Shown here: positions 34,087-42,502 of the stretch, one piece after another
Position numbering within the stretch: position 1 is the stretch's first letter
How the letters are laid out: each line of letters begins with the position of its first letter
Translations under genes and position numbers: made by a program
Assembly: GCA_018402085.1 (NCBI GenBank)
Contig: JAGYJM010000002.1
Coordinates: 2,929,501 to 2,993,500, forward strand
Direction of reading: 5' to 3'
Source: Flavobacteriales bacterium
GTDB lineage: Bacteria; Bacteroidota; Bacteroidia; Flavobacteriales_D; Sanyastnellaceae
Length of the DNA stretch: 64,000 nt
The notes under the pieces: model-generated
What the model saw: only the letters and a program-made list of their open reading frames with translations
What the model was told of the DNA's origin: nothing
Database searches by the model: none

Positions 34087-35622
34087 ATGAAATTCGAAGA
34101 CCTCGACAAGAAGCTCGCCGAAGCGAAACTCGGCGGGGGCGAAAAGCGGATTGAAGCCCAGCACAAGAAGGGAAAACTCACAGCGCGTGAGCGCATCCAG
34201 TACCTGCTGGATGAGGGCTCATTTGAAGAAATAGGCGCGTTGGTGACACACCGCAGTACCCATTTCGGACTCGACAAGCAGAAATTCTACGGTGACGGTG
34301 TGGTCACCGGTTATGGAACCGTCAATGGTCGGCTTGTTTACGTCTTCTCACAAGATTTCACCGTTCTCGGAGGTTCACTCGCAGAGGCGCACGCTGAAAA
34401 GATCTGCAAGGTTATGGACCTTGCGATGCAGAACGGCGCACCGGTTATCGGACTGAATGACTCGGGCGGTGCCCGTATTCAGGAGGGTGTGGTTTCGCTC
34501 GGTGGTTACGCTGACATTTTTTACCGCAATGTGCGGGCAAGCGGGGTCATTCCGCAACTCAGCGCGATTATGGGTCCGTGTGCAGGTGGTGCGGTCTACT
34601 CTCCTGCTTTGACCGACTTTATCTTCATGGTGGAGGGCACATCATACATGTTCGTAACGGGGCCGAACGTCGTGAAAACCGTGACCCACGAAGAAGTTAC
34701 CTCAGAAGAACTCGGAGGCGCTTCTACACACAGCTCAAAAAGCGGCGTCACCCATTTCGCCTCTGAGAACGAAGTGGCGTCGCTGAACAAACTGCGTGAG
34801 GTGTTGTCGTTTGTCCCGCAAAACTGTGAAGAGCAACCGCCTGCGCTGGATTACACGCCGTCTGAAGAGACCCGCATGCACCTTGACGACATCGTACCGG
34901 AGAGCTCGAACCAGCCGTACGATATCAAAGACGTCATCAACGGAGTGCTTGACGATGACACCTTCTGCGAGGTACACGAGAATTTTGCCGAGAACATTGT
35001 GGTGGGCTTCGGCCGACTCGCAGGCAAGAGCATCGGAATTGTCGCTAACCAGCCGGCCTACCTGGCGGGTGTGCTCGACATTGACGCCTCCAACAAAGCC
35101 GCACGCTTTGTCCGCTTCTGCGACAGCTTTAACATTCCGTTGCTCGTTTTCGAAGACGTACCGGGCTTCTTGCCGGGCACGGATCAAGAGTGGAACGGCA
35201 TTATCTCGAACGGTGCGAAATTGCTGTACGCCTTCAGTGAAGCTACCGTTCCGCGCATTACCGTGATTACGCGAAAGGCATACGGTGGCGCCTACGACGT
35301 GATGAACTCCAAGCACATTGGTGCCGACATGAACTTCGCCTGGCCCGGGTCTGAGATCGCCGTGATGGGCGCCAAAGGAGCCGCTGAGATCATCTTCCGC
35401 AAAGAGATTGCAGCGGCTGACGACCCGGCAGCGAAACTCGCCGAGAAAGAAGCCGAATACGCAGAATTGTTCGCCCACCCCTACCGCGCTGCTGCCCGAG
35501 GCTACGTAGACGAGGTCATCAAACCCCACCAGACCCGTCAGAAACTCATCCGCGCGTTTGACATGCTGAAGAACAAGGTGGCGACCCTCCCGAAGAAGAA
35601 GCACGGGAATATTCCGTTGTAG
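34087..35622 (+). CDS. acyl-CoA carboxylase beta subunit (propionyl-CoA carboxylase type)
   Basis: A 511-aa carboxyltransferase. Two crotonase-like halves are recognisable: the N-terminal one with [32 protein letters not shown] and [18 protein letters not shown], the C-terminal one with [17 protein letters not shown] and [17 protein letters not shown]. It transfers carboxyl from biotin to propionyl-CoA or a similar acyl-CoA (or the reverse in methylmalonyl-CoA decarboxylase). The GGA(A/Y) oxyanion-hole glycines are present. No biotin carboxylase or biotin carrier gene is adjacent, so the substrate is not settled; pccB or mmdA are the likely names. Confidence 0.92.
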   Translation: MKFEDLDKKLAEAKLGGGEKRIEAQHKKGKLTARERIQYLLDEGSFEEIGALVTHRSTHFGLDKQKFYGDGVVTGYGTVNGRLVYVFSQDFTVLGGSLAEAHAEKICKVMDLAMQNGAPVIGLNDSGGARIQEGVVSLGGYADIFYRNVRASGVIPQLSAIMGPCAGGAVYSPALTDFIFMVEGTSYMFVTGPNVVKTVTHEEVTSEELGGASTHSSKSGVTHFASENEVASLNKLREVLSFVPQNCEEQPPALDYTPSEETRMHLDDIVPESSNQPYDIKDVINGVLDDDTFCEVHENFAENIVVGFGRLAGKSIGIVANQPAYLAGVLDIDASNKAARFVRFCDSFNIPLLVFEDVPGFLPGTDQEWNGIISNGAKLLYAFSEATVPRITVITRKAYGGAYDVMNSKHIGADMNFAWPGSEIAVMGAKGAAEIIFRKEIAAADDPAAKLAEKEAEYAELFAHPYRAAARGYVDEVIKPHQTRQKLIRAFDMLKNKVATLPKKKHGNIPL

Positions 35623-35647
35623 TCGAGTTGGTGAACGGTAGGCAGGC

Positions 35648-35717
35648 GGAACGCGATTAACCCGGACGCGATAAATCCGGACGCGATTAACCCGGACGCG
35701 ATAAATCGCGTCCCTAC
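35648..35717 (-). repeat. REP array on the left side of the RAYT gene
   Basis: Four 15-base units alternating GGACGCGATTAACCC and GGACGCGATAAATCC, the last completed to the full palindrome and CTAC (GTAG head on the minus strand). Confidence 0.85.
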
Positions 35718-35756
35718 GGTGGTTCCGACGAGTTTAAGTAAAGCGCATAAATGCGC

Positions 35757-36293
35757 TCACTGAGACCATCGGATTGGGTTTTGCCTGATGTATTCGCGTG
35801 CTGCTGTCAATCCTTTTTGATTTCGGATTCGTCTTTCAAAGAAGCGGCTCTGCCATGTGAATGCGCTATCGACTTTACGGACTTCAAATGTGCCGCGACC
35901 TTTGAACCACCTGATGACACGAGATAAACCATTCTCAAGCATTGGGTTACTTCCACCACAAACTCCTCCATTTGTGGCATGACTAGGCGAATCATACCTC
36001 TTCAGGGTGAGAATCCCGTGAAGATGATCTGGCATGATGACAGAACTGTCGATTTCAACATGTGCAAATTGCTCGGGGAGTAACTTCCAAATTGAATGGA
36101 TAACCTCGCCCGTATCAGACAGCTCGACTTCCTTATCGACAATACTGGAAAGCGGTATTCCAAAATGCCTTACTCTGATGGTTATGAAATAGACTCCTCC
36201 ACCTGAATAGTCCCAGGACTTATCTCGGATTGATTTGCGATTGGGTTTCATTGTCACGAAAGTCTGGGGTAATTCAACACCCCCAACATCCAT
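35757..36293 (-). CDS. REP-associated tyrosine transposase (RAYT), IS200-like
   Basis: A 178-aa Y1-type HUH transposase. The N-terminus (RKSIRDKSWDYSGGGVYFIT) is the usual RAYT beta-strand start. The HUH motif is DHLHGIL in VIMPDHLHGIL, and the catalytic tyrosine is in AAREYIRQNPIRW near the C-terminus. RAYTs nick and join single-stranded REP hairpins that carry a GTAG-like tetranucleotide. This gene has such repeats on both sides, in inverted orientation (35648-35717 and 36362-36490), so it is a RAYT with its cognate REPs. The frame is intact and both motifs are present, so it may still be active. Confidence 0.88.
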   Translation of the reverse strand: MDVGGVELPQTFVTMKPNRKSIRDKSWDYSGGGVYFITIRVRHFGIPLSSIVDKEVELSDTGEVIHSIWKLLPEQFAHVEIDSSVIMPDHLHGILTLKRYDSPSHATNGGVCGGSNPMLENGLSRVIRWFKGRGTFEVRKVDSAFTWQSRFFERRIRNQKGLTAAREYIRQNPIRWSQ

Positions 36294-36361
36294 TTTACCA
36301 ATGCGGTGGTTAATTTCACAAATGCGCGATTTATCGCGCCATTGACTATCCCGATGTCCCA

Positions 36362-36490
36362 GTAGGGACGCGATTTATCGCGTCCGCTGGCGATTTATCG
36401 CGTCCGCTGGCGATTTATCGCGTCCGCTGGCGATTTATCGCGTCCGCTGGCGATTTATCGCGTCCGTTGACGAGTTACCGCGCTTGACTG
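36362..36490 (+). repeat. REP array on the right side of the RAYT gene
   Basis: GTAG at 36362 is followed by GGACGCGATTTATCGCGTCC, then four more exact or near-exact 20-base units CGATTTATCGCGTCCGCTGG and one degenerate unit. Orientation is opposite to the array at 35648. Confidence 0.9.
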
Positions 36491-36546
36491 CCAACCAGGC
36501 AGGCCTCTCTTCCACCAGGCAGGTCCGTTGTCGATTGATCGCGCCC

Positions 36547-36641
36547 ATCAGACCATCAAACCGTCAAACCGTCAGGCCGTCAGACCATCAGACCGTCAGA
36601 CCGTCAGACCATCAGACCGTCAGACCGTCAGACCGTCAGAC
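36547..36641. repeat. 8-bp tandem repeat, 12 units
   Basis: Twelve consecutive octamers of the form (A/G)TCAGACC, with slight drift at the left end (ATCAAACC, GTCAAACC, GTCAGGCC). Confidence 0.95.
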
Positions 36642-36666
36642 AAAAAAAGCGCCCCTCACGGGGCGC
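36642..36666 (-). terminator. Rho-independent terminator of the redoxin gene
   Basis: On the minus strand GCGCCCC-GTGA-GGGGCGC followed by seven T residues, 44 bases beyond the redoxin stop codon. Confidence 0.85.
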
Positions 36667-36685
36667 CATCCTGCGCTTTCGCGCA
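36667..36685 (-). repeat. mini-hairpin abutting the terminator
   Basis: CATCC-TGCGC-TTTC-GCGCA. The CATCC directly joins the terminator hairpin, the same arrangement as the composites at 45237, 46155 and 46330. Confidence 0.8.
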
Positions 36686-36709
36686 GATAAAAAGATCTTG
36701 AAACAGGGC

Positions 36710-37381
36710 CTATTTGCTGACACGCTTGATGCTGCAGCCAATCGCCTTGCTTTCAGCCGTTGCCACTTCTTCACCGCTAGCTACAGCCCGCATCGCATTG
36801 ATGAGCCAGGGCTCTTTCACCTCTTCGGCACTATCAACATTATCATCGATAGCACCCGTGTAAACGAGCTCCATATCGCTATTGAAGAGGAAAACGTGCG
36901 GGGTTGTGCGCGCCCCGAAGGCGTCAGCTAAACGGTGGTTTTCATCAACCACATATGGCATCTGGTAACCGTTCATTTTAGCGTGCTTGCGCATCTCCTC
37001 CATCGAATCAACATCGCCTCGCTTAGCTTCATTTGAGTTGACGAGAACCGCTCCAACACCTTGCTTCTGAGCAATACGAGCCACCTCGTTGTAGCGTCCT
37101 TCCCAACCTTCAGATTTGCCTTCGCGGCCTACTACGAACGGACAAGTATTGCATGAAAAGATAACGAGGAGTCCGTTGTCACCGGCGAGGCTTTCGAGGC
37201 TGTGACCGTTACCGTCTACGCCTTTCATTTTGTAATCGGTCATAGGGGCTTTCGTGCCAATCGAGATAGTCTCGATCTCCTTATTCAGGGTAAAAGCTGT
37301 GGCAATCGCGCCGACAATCAGGGCTCCGGTCAGGAAAAGTGCTTTTTTCATGTTGATGGTTATTGGTTTGAGTTTGAACAA
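36710..37381 (-). CDS. exported thioredoxin-fold redoxin protein
   Basis: A thioredoxin-fold protein of 223 aa from the longest frame; the likely start is the methionine at 37351 (MKKALFLTGALIVGAIATAF), giving 213 aa with a signal peptide or N-terminal anchor. The AhpC/TSA-like fold contains the active-site C-x-x-C (FSCNTCPFV), the cis-proline region TTPHVFLF, and a third conserved cysteine in the terminal GCSIK typical of this redoxin subgroup. It likely acts in the periplasm in thiol-disulfide exchange. A strong terminator follows at 36642. It stands alone. Confidence 0.82.
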   Translation of the reverse strand: MFKLKPITINMKKALFLTGALIVGAIATAFTLNKEIETISIGTKAPMTDYKMKGVDGNGHSLESLAGDNGLLVIFSCNTCPFVVGREGKSEGWEGRYNEVARIAQKQGVGAVLVNSNEAKRGDVDSMEEMRKHAKMNGYQMPYVVDENHRLADAFGARTTPHVFLFNSDMELVYTGAIDDNVDSAEEVKEPWLINAMRAVASGEEVATAESKAIGCSIKRVSK

Positions 37382-37473
37382 GTGAACTTACTAAAAGTTG
37401 ACTGCGGTCCCTTCATAAATAGTTCTAGAGCGCGATGCCTGACTGATTGTGAGACGAATACGGTAATTATCCT

Positions 37474-37481
37474 TATCTTTG
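37474..37481 (+). promoter_or_regulatory. -7 box of the glycine-rich repeat gene
   Basis: TATCTTTG, exact TAnnTTTG match, 24 bases before the ATG at 37506. Confidence 0.5.
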
Positions 37482-37505
37482 TGCTAAACCTTAACTTAAC
37501 TTACT

Positions 37506-40500
37506 ATGACGGCTCTTCGCACCGTATCTTCCTTGATATTCCTTGTGTTTTTTCTTGGTTCAGGTGTTGTTCAACTAAGTGCCCAATCCGGCTGTACCGA
37601 CCAGCTTGCTTGCAATTACGACCCAAATGCCCAAACAGACGACGGCAGTTGTGCGTTTGAAGTAGACTGTGCCGGTATCTGCGGTGGCGTTTTCATTGCT
37701 GATGGGTGTGGAAACTGTTACGACCCCAACGGTATTCAGGGGGATATACAGTTCAGCTTTACCGGTTCAGCACAATTCTTCACCGTTCCTGACGGCGTCA
37801 CGGCCATCACCATGGAAGCATGGGGTGCTGAAGGCGGCAACAATGGACCCGGAGGCGGTGCCGGCGGATTAGGCGCATACGCCAAAGGAGACTTCACGGT
37901 AAATCCAGGAGATGAATTGCGCATCATTGTCGGCGAAGCCGGAGGTGACGGCGTAGGCGGCGTCGCCGGTGGTGGCGGTGGCGGCGGAAGCTTCATTTCG
38001 CTCGATGCTACCAACACTCCACTTCTCATCGCCGGTGGCGGTGGGGGTGCAAGCTACAACACTTCAGCACCGGGTGAAGGCGGTCGCACGACCGAAAGCG
38101 GTGGTGCAGGCGGTTACTCACAGGCCGGCGTCGGTCAAGGCGGGATCACCGCTAACGATGGCGGTGGCGGAACAGGCTCCGGTGGTGGCGGATGGTTTGG
38201 CGCTGGTCAATCCAACAACTGGTGCCAGGGCGGCGGTGCTGCCGGCGGCAACGGCGGCGCAGGCGTGTACAGCAACCAGGGCGGCTTCGGCGGCGGCGGC
38301 GGCTCTATGCACGGCGGCGGTGGCGGCGGTGGCTACACCGGTGGCTCAGGCGGACAGTATTCAGTACCTGCAGGTGGTGGTGGTTCGTATAATGCCGGAA
38401 CCAACCAGGAGATGACTGCCAGTGCGAATTCAGGGAATGGACAGGTTGTACTGACCTTCAACGCTATTCCGGAGTGCAACATTGGCTGTACTGACCCAAA
38501 CGCTTGCAACTACGATCCAGATGTTGATACAGATGACGGCAGCTGCACCTACCCTGACGGGTGCACCGACGATACAGCGTGTAACTATGACCCTGCGGCA
38601 ACGTGTGACGACGGTACCTGCATCCTCCCCGACGGTTGCACCGATCAGGCGGCTTGTAACTATGATCCTAATGCTACCTGCGACGACGGCAGTTGCGCAT
38701 TTGACGTTGACTGCGCAGGTGTATGCGGTGGGGTCTTTGTTCAGGATGCTTGTGGCAATTGCTACGACCCCAACGGCATTCAGGGGGATATACAGTTCAA
38801 CTTTACCGGTTCAGCACAATTCTTCACCGTTCCTGACGGCGTCACGGCCATCACCATGGAAGCATGGGGTGCTGAAGGCGGCAACAATGGACCCGGAGGC
38901 GGTGCCGGCGGATTAGGCGCATACGCCAAAGGAGACTTCACGGTAAATCCAGGAGATGAATTGCGCATCATTGTCGGCGAAGCCGGAGGTGACGGCGTAG
39001 GCGGCGTCGCCGGTGGTGGCGGTGGCGGCGGAAGCTTCATTTCGCTCGATGCTACCAACACTCCACTTCTCATCGCCGGTGGCGGTGGGGGTGCAAGCTA
39101 CAACACTTCAGCACCGGGTGAAGGCGGTCGCACGACCGAAAGCGGTGGTGCAGGCGGTTACTCACAGGCCGGCGTCGGTCAAGGCGGGATCACCGCTAAC
39201 GATGGCGGTGGCGGAACAGGCTCCGGTGGTGGCGGATGGTTTGGCGCTGGTCAATCCAACAACTGGTGCCAGGGCGGCGGAGCTGCCGGCGGCAACGGCG
39301 GCGCAGGCGTGTACAGCAACCAGGGCGGCTTCGGCGGCGGCGGCGGCTCTATGCACGGCGGCGGTGGCGGCGGTGGCTACACCGGTGGCTCAGGCGGACA
39401 GTATTCAGTACCTGCAGGTGGTGGTGGTTCGTATAATGCCGGAACCAACCAGGAGATGACTGCCAGTGCGAATTCAGGGAATGGACAGGTTGTACTGACC
39501 TTCAACGCTATTCCGGAGTGCAACATTGGCTGTACTGACCCAAACGCTTGCAACTACGATCCAGATGTTGATACAGATGACGGCAGCTGCACCTACCCTG
39601 ACGGGTGCACCGACGATACAGCGTGTAACTATGACCCTGCGGCAACGTGTGACGACGGTACCTGCATCCTCCCCGACGGTTGCACCGATCAGGCGGCTTG
39701 TAACTATGACCCGAACGCTCAGTGCGATAATGGCTCATGCCTTTTCGTAGTAGACTGCGCTGGAACGTGCGGCGGCAACTTTATTGAAGACGCCTGCGGC
39801 AACTGCTATGACCCAAATACCATTCAAGACAACATCACCTTTACCTATACAGGTTCTCCCGAGTTCTTCACTGTTCCGGCAGGAGTCACGGAAATCACCC
39901 TGGAAGCATGGGGTGCTGAAGGTGGTAACAATGGACCCGGAGGCGGTGCCGGCGGATTAGGCGCATACGCCAAAGGAGACTTCACGGTAAATCCAGGAGA
40001 TGTACTACGCGTCATTGTCGGCGAAGCCGGAGGTGACGGCGTAGGCGGCATCGCCGGTGGTGGCGGCGGCGGCGGAAGCTTCATTTCGCTCGATGCTACC
40101 AACACTCCACTTCTCATCGCCGGTGGCGGTGGGGGTGCAAGCTACAACACTTCAGCACCGGGTGAAGGCGGACGCACGACCGAAAGCGGTGGTGCAGGCG
40201 GTTACTCACAGGCCGGCGTCGGTCAAGGCGGGATCACCGCTAACGATGGCGGTGGCGGAACAGGCTCCGGTGGTGGCGGATGGTTTGGCGCTGGTCAATC
40301 CAACAACTGGTGCCAGGGCGGCGGTGCTGCCGGCGGCAACGGCGGCGCGGGCGTGTACAGCAACCAGGGCGGCTTCGGCGGCGGCGGCGGCTCTATGCAC
40401 GGCGGCGGTGGCGGCGGTGGCTACACCGGTGGCTCCGGCGGACAGTATTCAGTACCTGCAGGTGGTGGTGGTTCGTATAATGCCGGAACCAACCAGGAGC

Positions 40501-41489
40501 TGACTGCCAGTGCGAATTCAGGGAACGGACAGGTCATCATATCGTTTGACGGTGCACCCGATTGCCTCCCCGGTTGCGATGATCCGGATGCAGACAACTA
40601 CGATCCTCAAGCCAACTTTAACGATGGCAGTTGTATCTACTCGGGCTGCACAAATCCTGAAGCCGATAATTACGACCCACAAGCCAATAGTGATGATGGC
40701 TCATGCGTCATTTCAGGTTGTACAGACCCTGCGGCATCCAATTACAACGACCAGGCCAATAACGACGACGGCTCATGCCTGTACCCGGGATGTACGAATC
40801 CGGATGCCGACAACTTCGATCCTGCAGCAAATACAGATGACGGATCGTGTATCTTATCAGGCTGTACAGATTCCGCCGCCGTGAATTACGATGAGTCTGC
40901 CAATAATGATGACGGCTCATGTATCTACGCCGGTTGTACCTACGAGGCTGCAGTGAACTTCGATCCCGAAGCAAGCGTTGATGACGGAAGTTGTGTCTTT
41001 GACACTGACTTCGCCGGATGTATGGATGCCAACGCCGTGAACTACAATCCTGAAGTGACTTCCGATGACGGCTCTTGCCTCTACGCAGGATGTACCGACG
41101 AGTCAGCTGTGAATTACGATGCTACTGCCACCTATAACGACGGCAGTTGTGAGTTTCACGGTTGTACAGATCAGGCTGCCTGCAACTACAACCCCGATGT
41201 TTCCGGTGATGACGGATCCTGTGAATACCTTAGTTGCGCAGGATGCATGGATGCCACCGCTTGCAACTACACTCCGATGGCCACCATTGATGACGCTAAC
41301 TGCGAATACAGCTGTTATGGCTGCACCTACATTGATGCTTTGAACTACAACGAAACAGCCACTGAAGATGATGGCACATGCGTATTCGACCTTGCCAATC
41401 CATGCCCGGCTGACCTGAATGAAGATGGAATGATCAACTCGTCTGACTTGCTGCAGTTCCTCGGAACGTTTGGGTCGACATGTGAATAA
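37506..41489 (+). CDS. large secreted glycine-rich repeat protein with dockerin-like tail
   Basis: A 1327-aa exported protein; signal peptide residues 1-27 end in LSAQ. The body consists of three copies of a 348-residue unit. Each unit has Cys repeats (GCTDQAACNYDPNA), a CGNCYDPNGIQ linker and a glycine-rich domain (GGAGGLGAYAKGDFTVNPGD) like that of ALK-type glycine-rich proteins. About a dozen short Cys repeats of 22-26 residues follow (GCT(N/D)PxAxNYDPxAxxDDGSC). The C-terminus is CPADLNEDGMINSSDLLQFL plus GTFGSTC, the same dockerin-like tail as in the 22204 protein. It is probably a surface adhesin or matrix protein, with the tail used for sorting or anchoring. Units one and two are nearly identical in DNA. 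Confidence 0.85.
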   Translation: MTALRTVSSLIFLVFFLGSGVVQLSAQSGCTDQLACNYDPNAQTDDGSCAFEVDCAGICGGVFIADGCGNCYDPNGIQGDIQFSFTGSAQFFTVPDGVTAITMEAWGAEGGNNGPGGGAGGLGAYAKGDFTVNPGDELRIIVGEAGGDGVGGVAGGGGGGGSFISLDATNTPLLIAGGGGGASYNTSAPGEGGRTTESGGAGGYSQAGVGQGGITANDGGGGTGSGGGGWFGAGQSNNWCQGGGAAGGNGGAGVYSNQGGFGGGGGSMHGGGGGGGYTGGSGGQYSVPAGGGGSYNAGTNQEMTASANSGNGQVVLTFNAIPECNIGCTDPNACNYDPDVDTDDGSCTYPDGCTDDTACNYDPAATCDDGTCILPDGCTDQAACNYDPNATCDDGSCAFDVDCAGVCGGVFVQDACGNCYDPNGIQGDIQFNFTGSAQFFTVPDGVTAITMEAWGAEGGNNGPGGGAGGLGAYAKGDFTVNPGDELRIIVGEAGGDGVGGVAGGGGGGGSFISLDATNTPLLIAGGGGGASYNTSAPGEGGRTTESGGAGGYSQAGVGQGGITANDGGGGTGSGGGGWFGAGQSNNWCQGGGAAGGNGGAGVYSNQGGFGGGGGSMHGGGGGGGYTGGSGGQYSVPAGGGGSYNAGTNQEMTASANSGNGQVVLTFNAIPECNIGCTDPNACNYDPDVDTDDGSCTYPDGCTDDTACNYDPAATCDDGTCILPDGCTDQAACNYDPNAQCDNGSCLFVVDCAGTCGGNFIEDACGNCYDPNTIQDNITFTYTGSPEFFTVPAGVTEITLEAWGAEGGNNGPGGGAGGLGAYAKGDFTVNPGDVLRVIVGEAGGDGVGGIAGGGGGGGSFISLDATNTPLLIAGGGGGASYNTSAPGEGGRTTESGGAGGYSQAGVGQGGITANDGGGGTGSGGGGWFGAGQSNNWCQGGGAAGGNGGAGVYSNQGGFGGGGGSMHGGGGGGGYTGGSGGQYSVPAGGGGSYNAGTNQELTASANSGNGQVIISFDGAPDCLPGCDDPDADNYDPQANFNDGSCIYSGCTNPEADNYDPQANSDDGSCVISGCTDPAASNYNDQANNDDGSCLYPGCTNPDADNFDPAANTDDGSCILSGCTDSAAVNYDESANNDDGSCIYAGCTYEAAVNFDPEASVDDGSCVFDTDFAGCMDANAVNYNPEVTSDDGSCLYAGCTDESAVNYDATATYNDGSCEFHGCTDQAACNYNPDVSGDDGSCEYLSCAGCMDATACNYTPMATIDDANCEYSCYGCTYIDALNYNETATEDDGTCVFDLANPCPADLNEDGMINSSDLLQFLGTFGSTCE
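37590..40570 (+). repeat. three 1044-bp tandem repeat units inside the glycine-rich gene
   Basis: Units begin at 37590, 38634 and 39678, exactly 1044 bases (348 codons) apart. The glycine-rich cores of units one and two differ at very few bases. Unit three is diverged in its first 250 bases, nearly identical in its core, and lacks the last 65 codons. Confidence 0.95.
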
Positions 41490-41506
41490 CGACACCTTTT
41501 TTGATC

Positions 41507-41538
41507 AAAGAAGCCTCCGGAGATCGGGGGCTTTCTTT
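41507..41538 (+). terminator. terminator after the glycine-rich gene
   Basis: AAAGAAGCC pairs with GGCTTTCTTT (one bulged base) around an inner CCG/CGG pairing; T-rich sequence follows. It lies 18 bases after the stop codon. Confidence 0.75.
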
Positions 41539-41555
41539 GTTTACAGAAAGGTTTC

Positions 41556-41574
41556 GGCGTAAAAACGCCGGATG
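41556..41574 (+). repeat. mini-hairpin
   Basis: GGCGT-AAAA-ACGCC-GGATG, intergenic, identical in its 19 bases to the copy at 31654. Confidence 0.85.
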
Positions 41575-41599
41575 CTTCGGCTGGATCGGAGACCGGGGG

Positions 41600-42186
41600 C
41601 AAGGATGCGTCGCCCAGAAAACCAAAAAGGCTGAACCTTCCTCGATAGTCATTTTCGGACGGCTGGAAGACCGTCCCTCCAATGAAATATCAGTCAATCA
41701 AAAAGCGACGCAAGGATGCGTCGCCCAGAAAACCAAAAAGGCCGAACCTTCCCCGATAGTCACATTCGGACGGCTGGTAGACCGTCCCTCCAATGAAATA
41801 TCAGTCGATCAAAAAGCGACGCAAGGATGCGTCGCCCAGAAAACCAAAAAGGCTGAACCTTCCCCGATAGTCATTTTCGGACGGCTGGAAGACCGTCCCT
41901 CCAATGAAATATCAGTCAATCAAAAAGCGACGCAAGGATGCGTCGCCCAGAAAACCAAAAAGGCTGAACCTTCCCCGATAGTCATTTTCGGACGGCTGGA
42001 AGACCGTCCCTCCAATGAAATATCAGTCAATCAAAAAGCGACGCAAGGATGCGTCGCCCAGAAAACCAAAAAGGCTGAACCTTCCCCGATAGTCATTTTC
42101 GGACGGCTGGTAGACCGTCCCTCCAATGAAATATCAGTCGATCAAAAAGCGACGCAAGGATGCGTCGCCCAGAAAACCAAAAAGGC
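41600..42186 (+). repeat. 111-bp tandem array with two hairpins per unit
   Basis: Five complete 111-base units start at 41600, 41711, 41822, 41933 and 42044, with a partial sixth at 42155. Each unit carries a GCGACGCA/TGCGTCGC hairpin and a GGACGG(CT)/GACCGTCC hairpin. Because 111 is divisible by three, one frame stays open through the array (41501-42214), but that is not taken as a gene. Confidence 0.95.
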
Positions 42187-42496
42187 CGTCCCGTTGGACG
42201 ACCTTCGTTGGTAATAAATGAAAACAATTAAACTATCTAAATATCTCTACATGAGAACTTACATACATTTCTAACGCAGGCAATGCGGATTGGTTACGGT
42301 GCACGGAGAAAAACGAATCACCCGTGTCGTAAGTGGCTCATTTTGAAAGAAAAAATTTTTGCCCCTGCACGACCTTAGCACAAGGCCGGTCTTGACTTTC
42401 ATTCGGTAGTGACTCCAGAAGAAAATCAAGCCCGAACATAAAATCGCTACTTTTGTTTGTACCGTACATCAGACGCTTAGTATCGTCTGAAATCTG
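42187..42496. other. leader region before dxs
   Basis: No gene or recognised repeat. A+T-rich around 42215-42280; the dxs -7 box is at 42448. Confidence 0.5.
42448..42455 (+). promoter_or_regulatory. -7 box of dxs
   Basis: TACTTTTG, exact TAnnTTTG match, about 40 bases before the start codon. Confidence 0.5.
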
Positions 42497-42502
42497 ATGC
42501 TT

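Larger units (their letters stand above)
36294..36709. other. repeat-filled gap between RAYT and redoxin genes
   Basis: Besides the separately listed 20-bp REP array, 8-bp array and terminator, 36294-36361 contains one isolated half REP (GCGCGATTTATCGCGCC-like, around 36320) and nothing else recognised. Confidence 0.6.

Noticed and set aside
36484-36690. 68-codon frame rich in R-P-S-D-(H/R)-Q-T-V
   Set aside because: It is the translation of the 8-bp tandem repeat.
37736-40400. Proline-rich and alanine-rich antisense frames in the glycine-rich gene
   Set aside because: They repeat every 1044 bases with the gene units and mirror glycine codons read backwards.
41501-42214. 237-codon frame across the 111-bp array
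   Set aside because: Open only because the repeat length is a multiple of three; it begins inside a terminator and encodes palindromes, so it is treated as non-coding.
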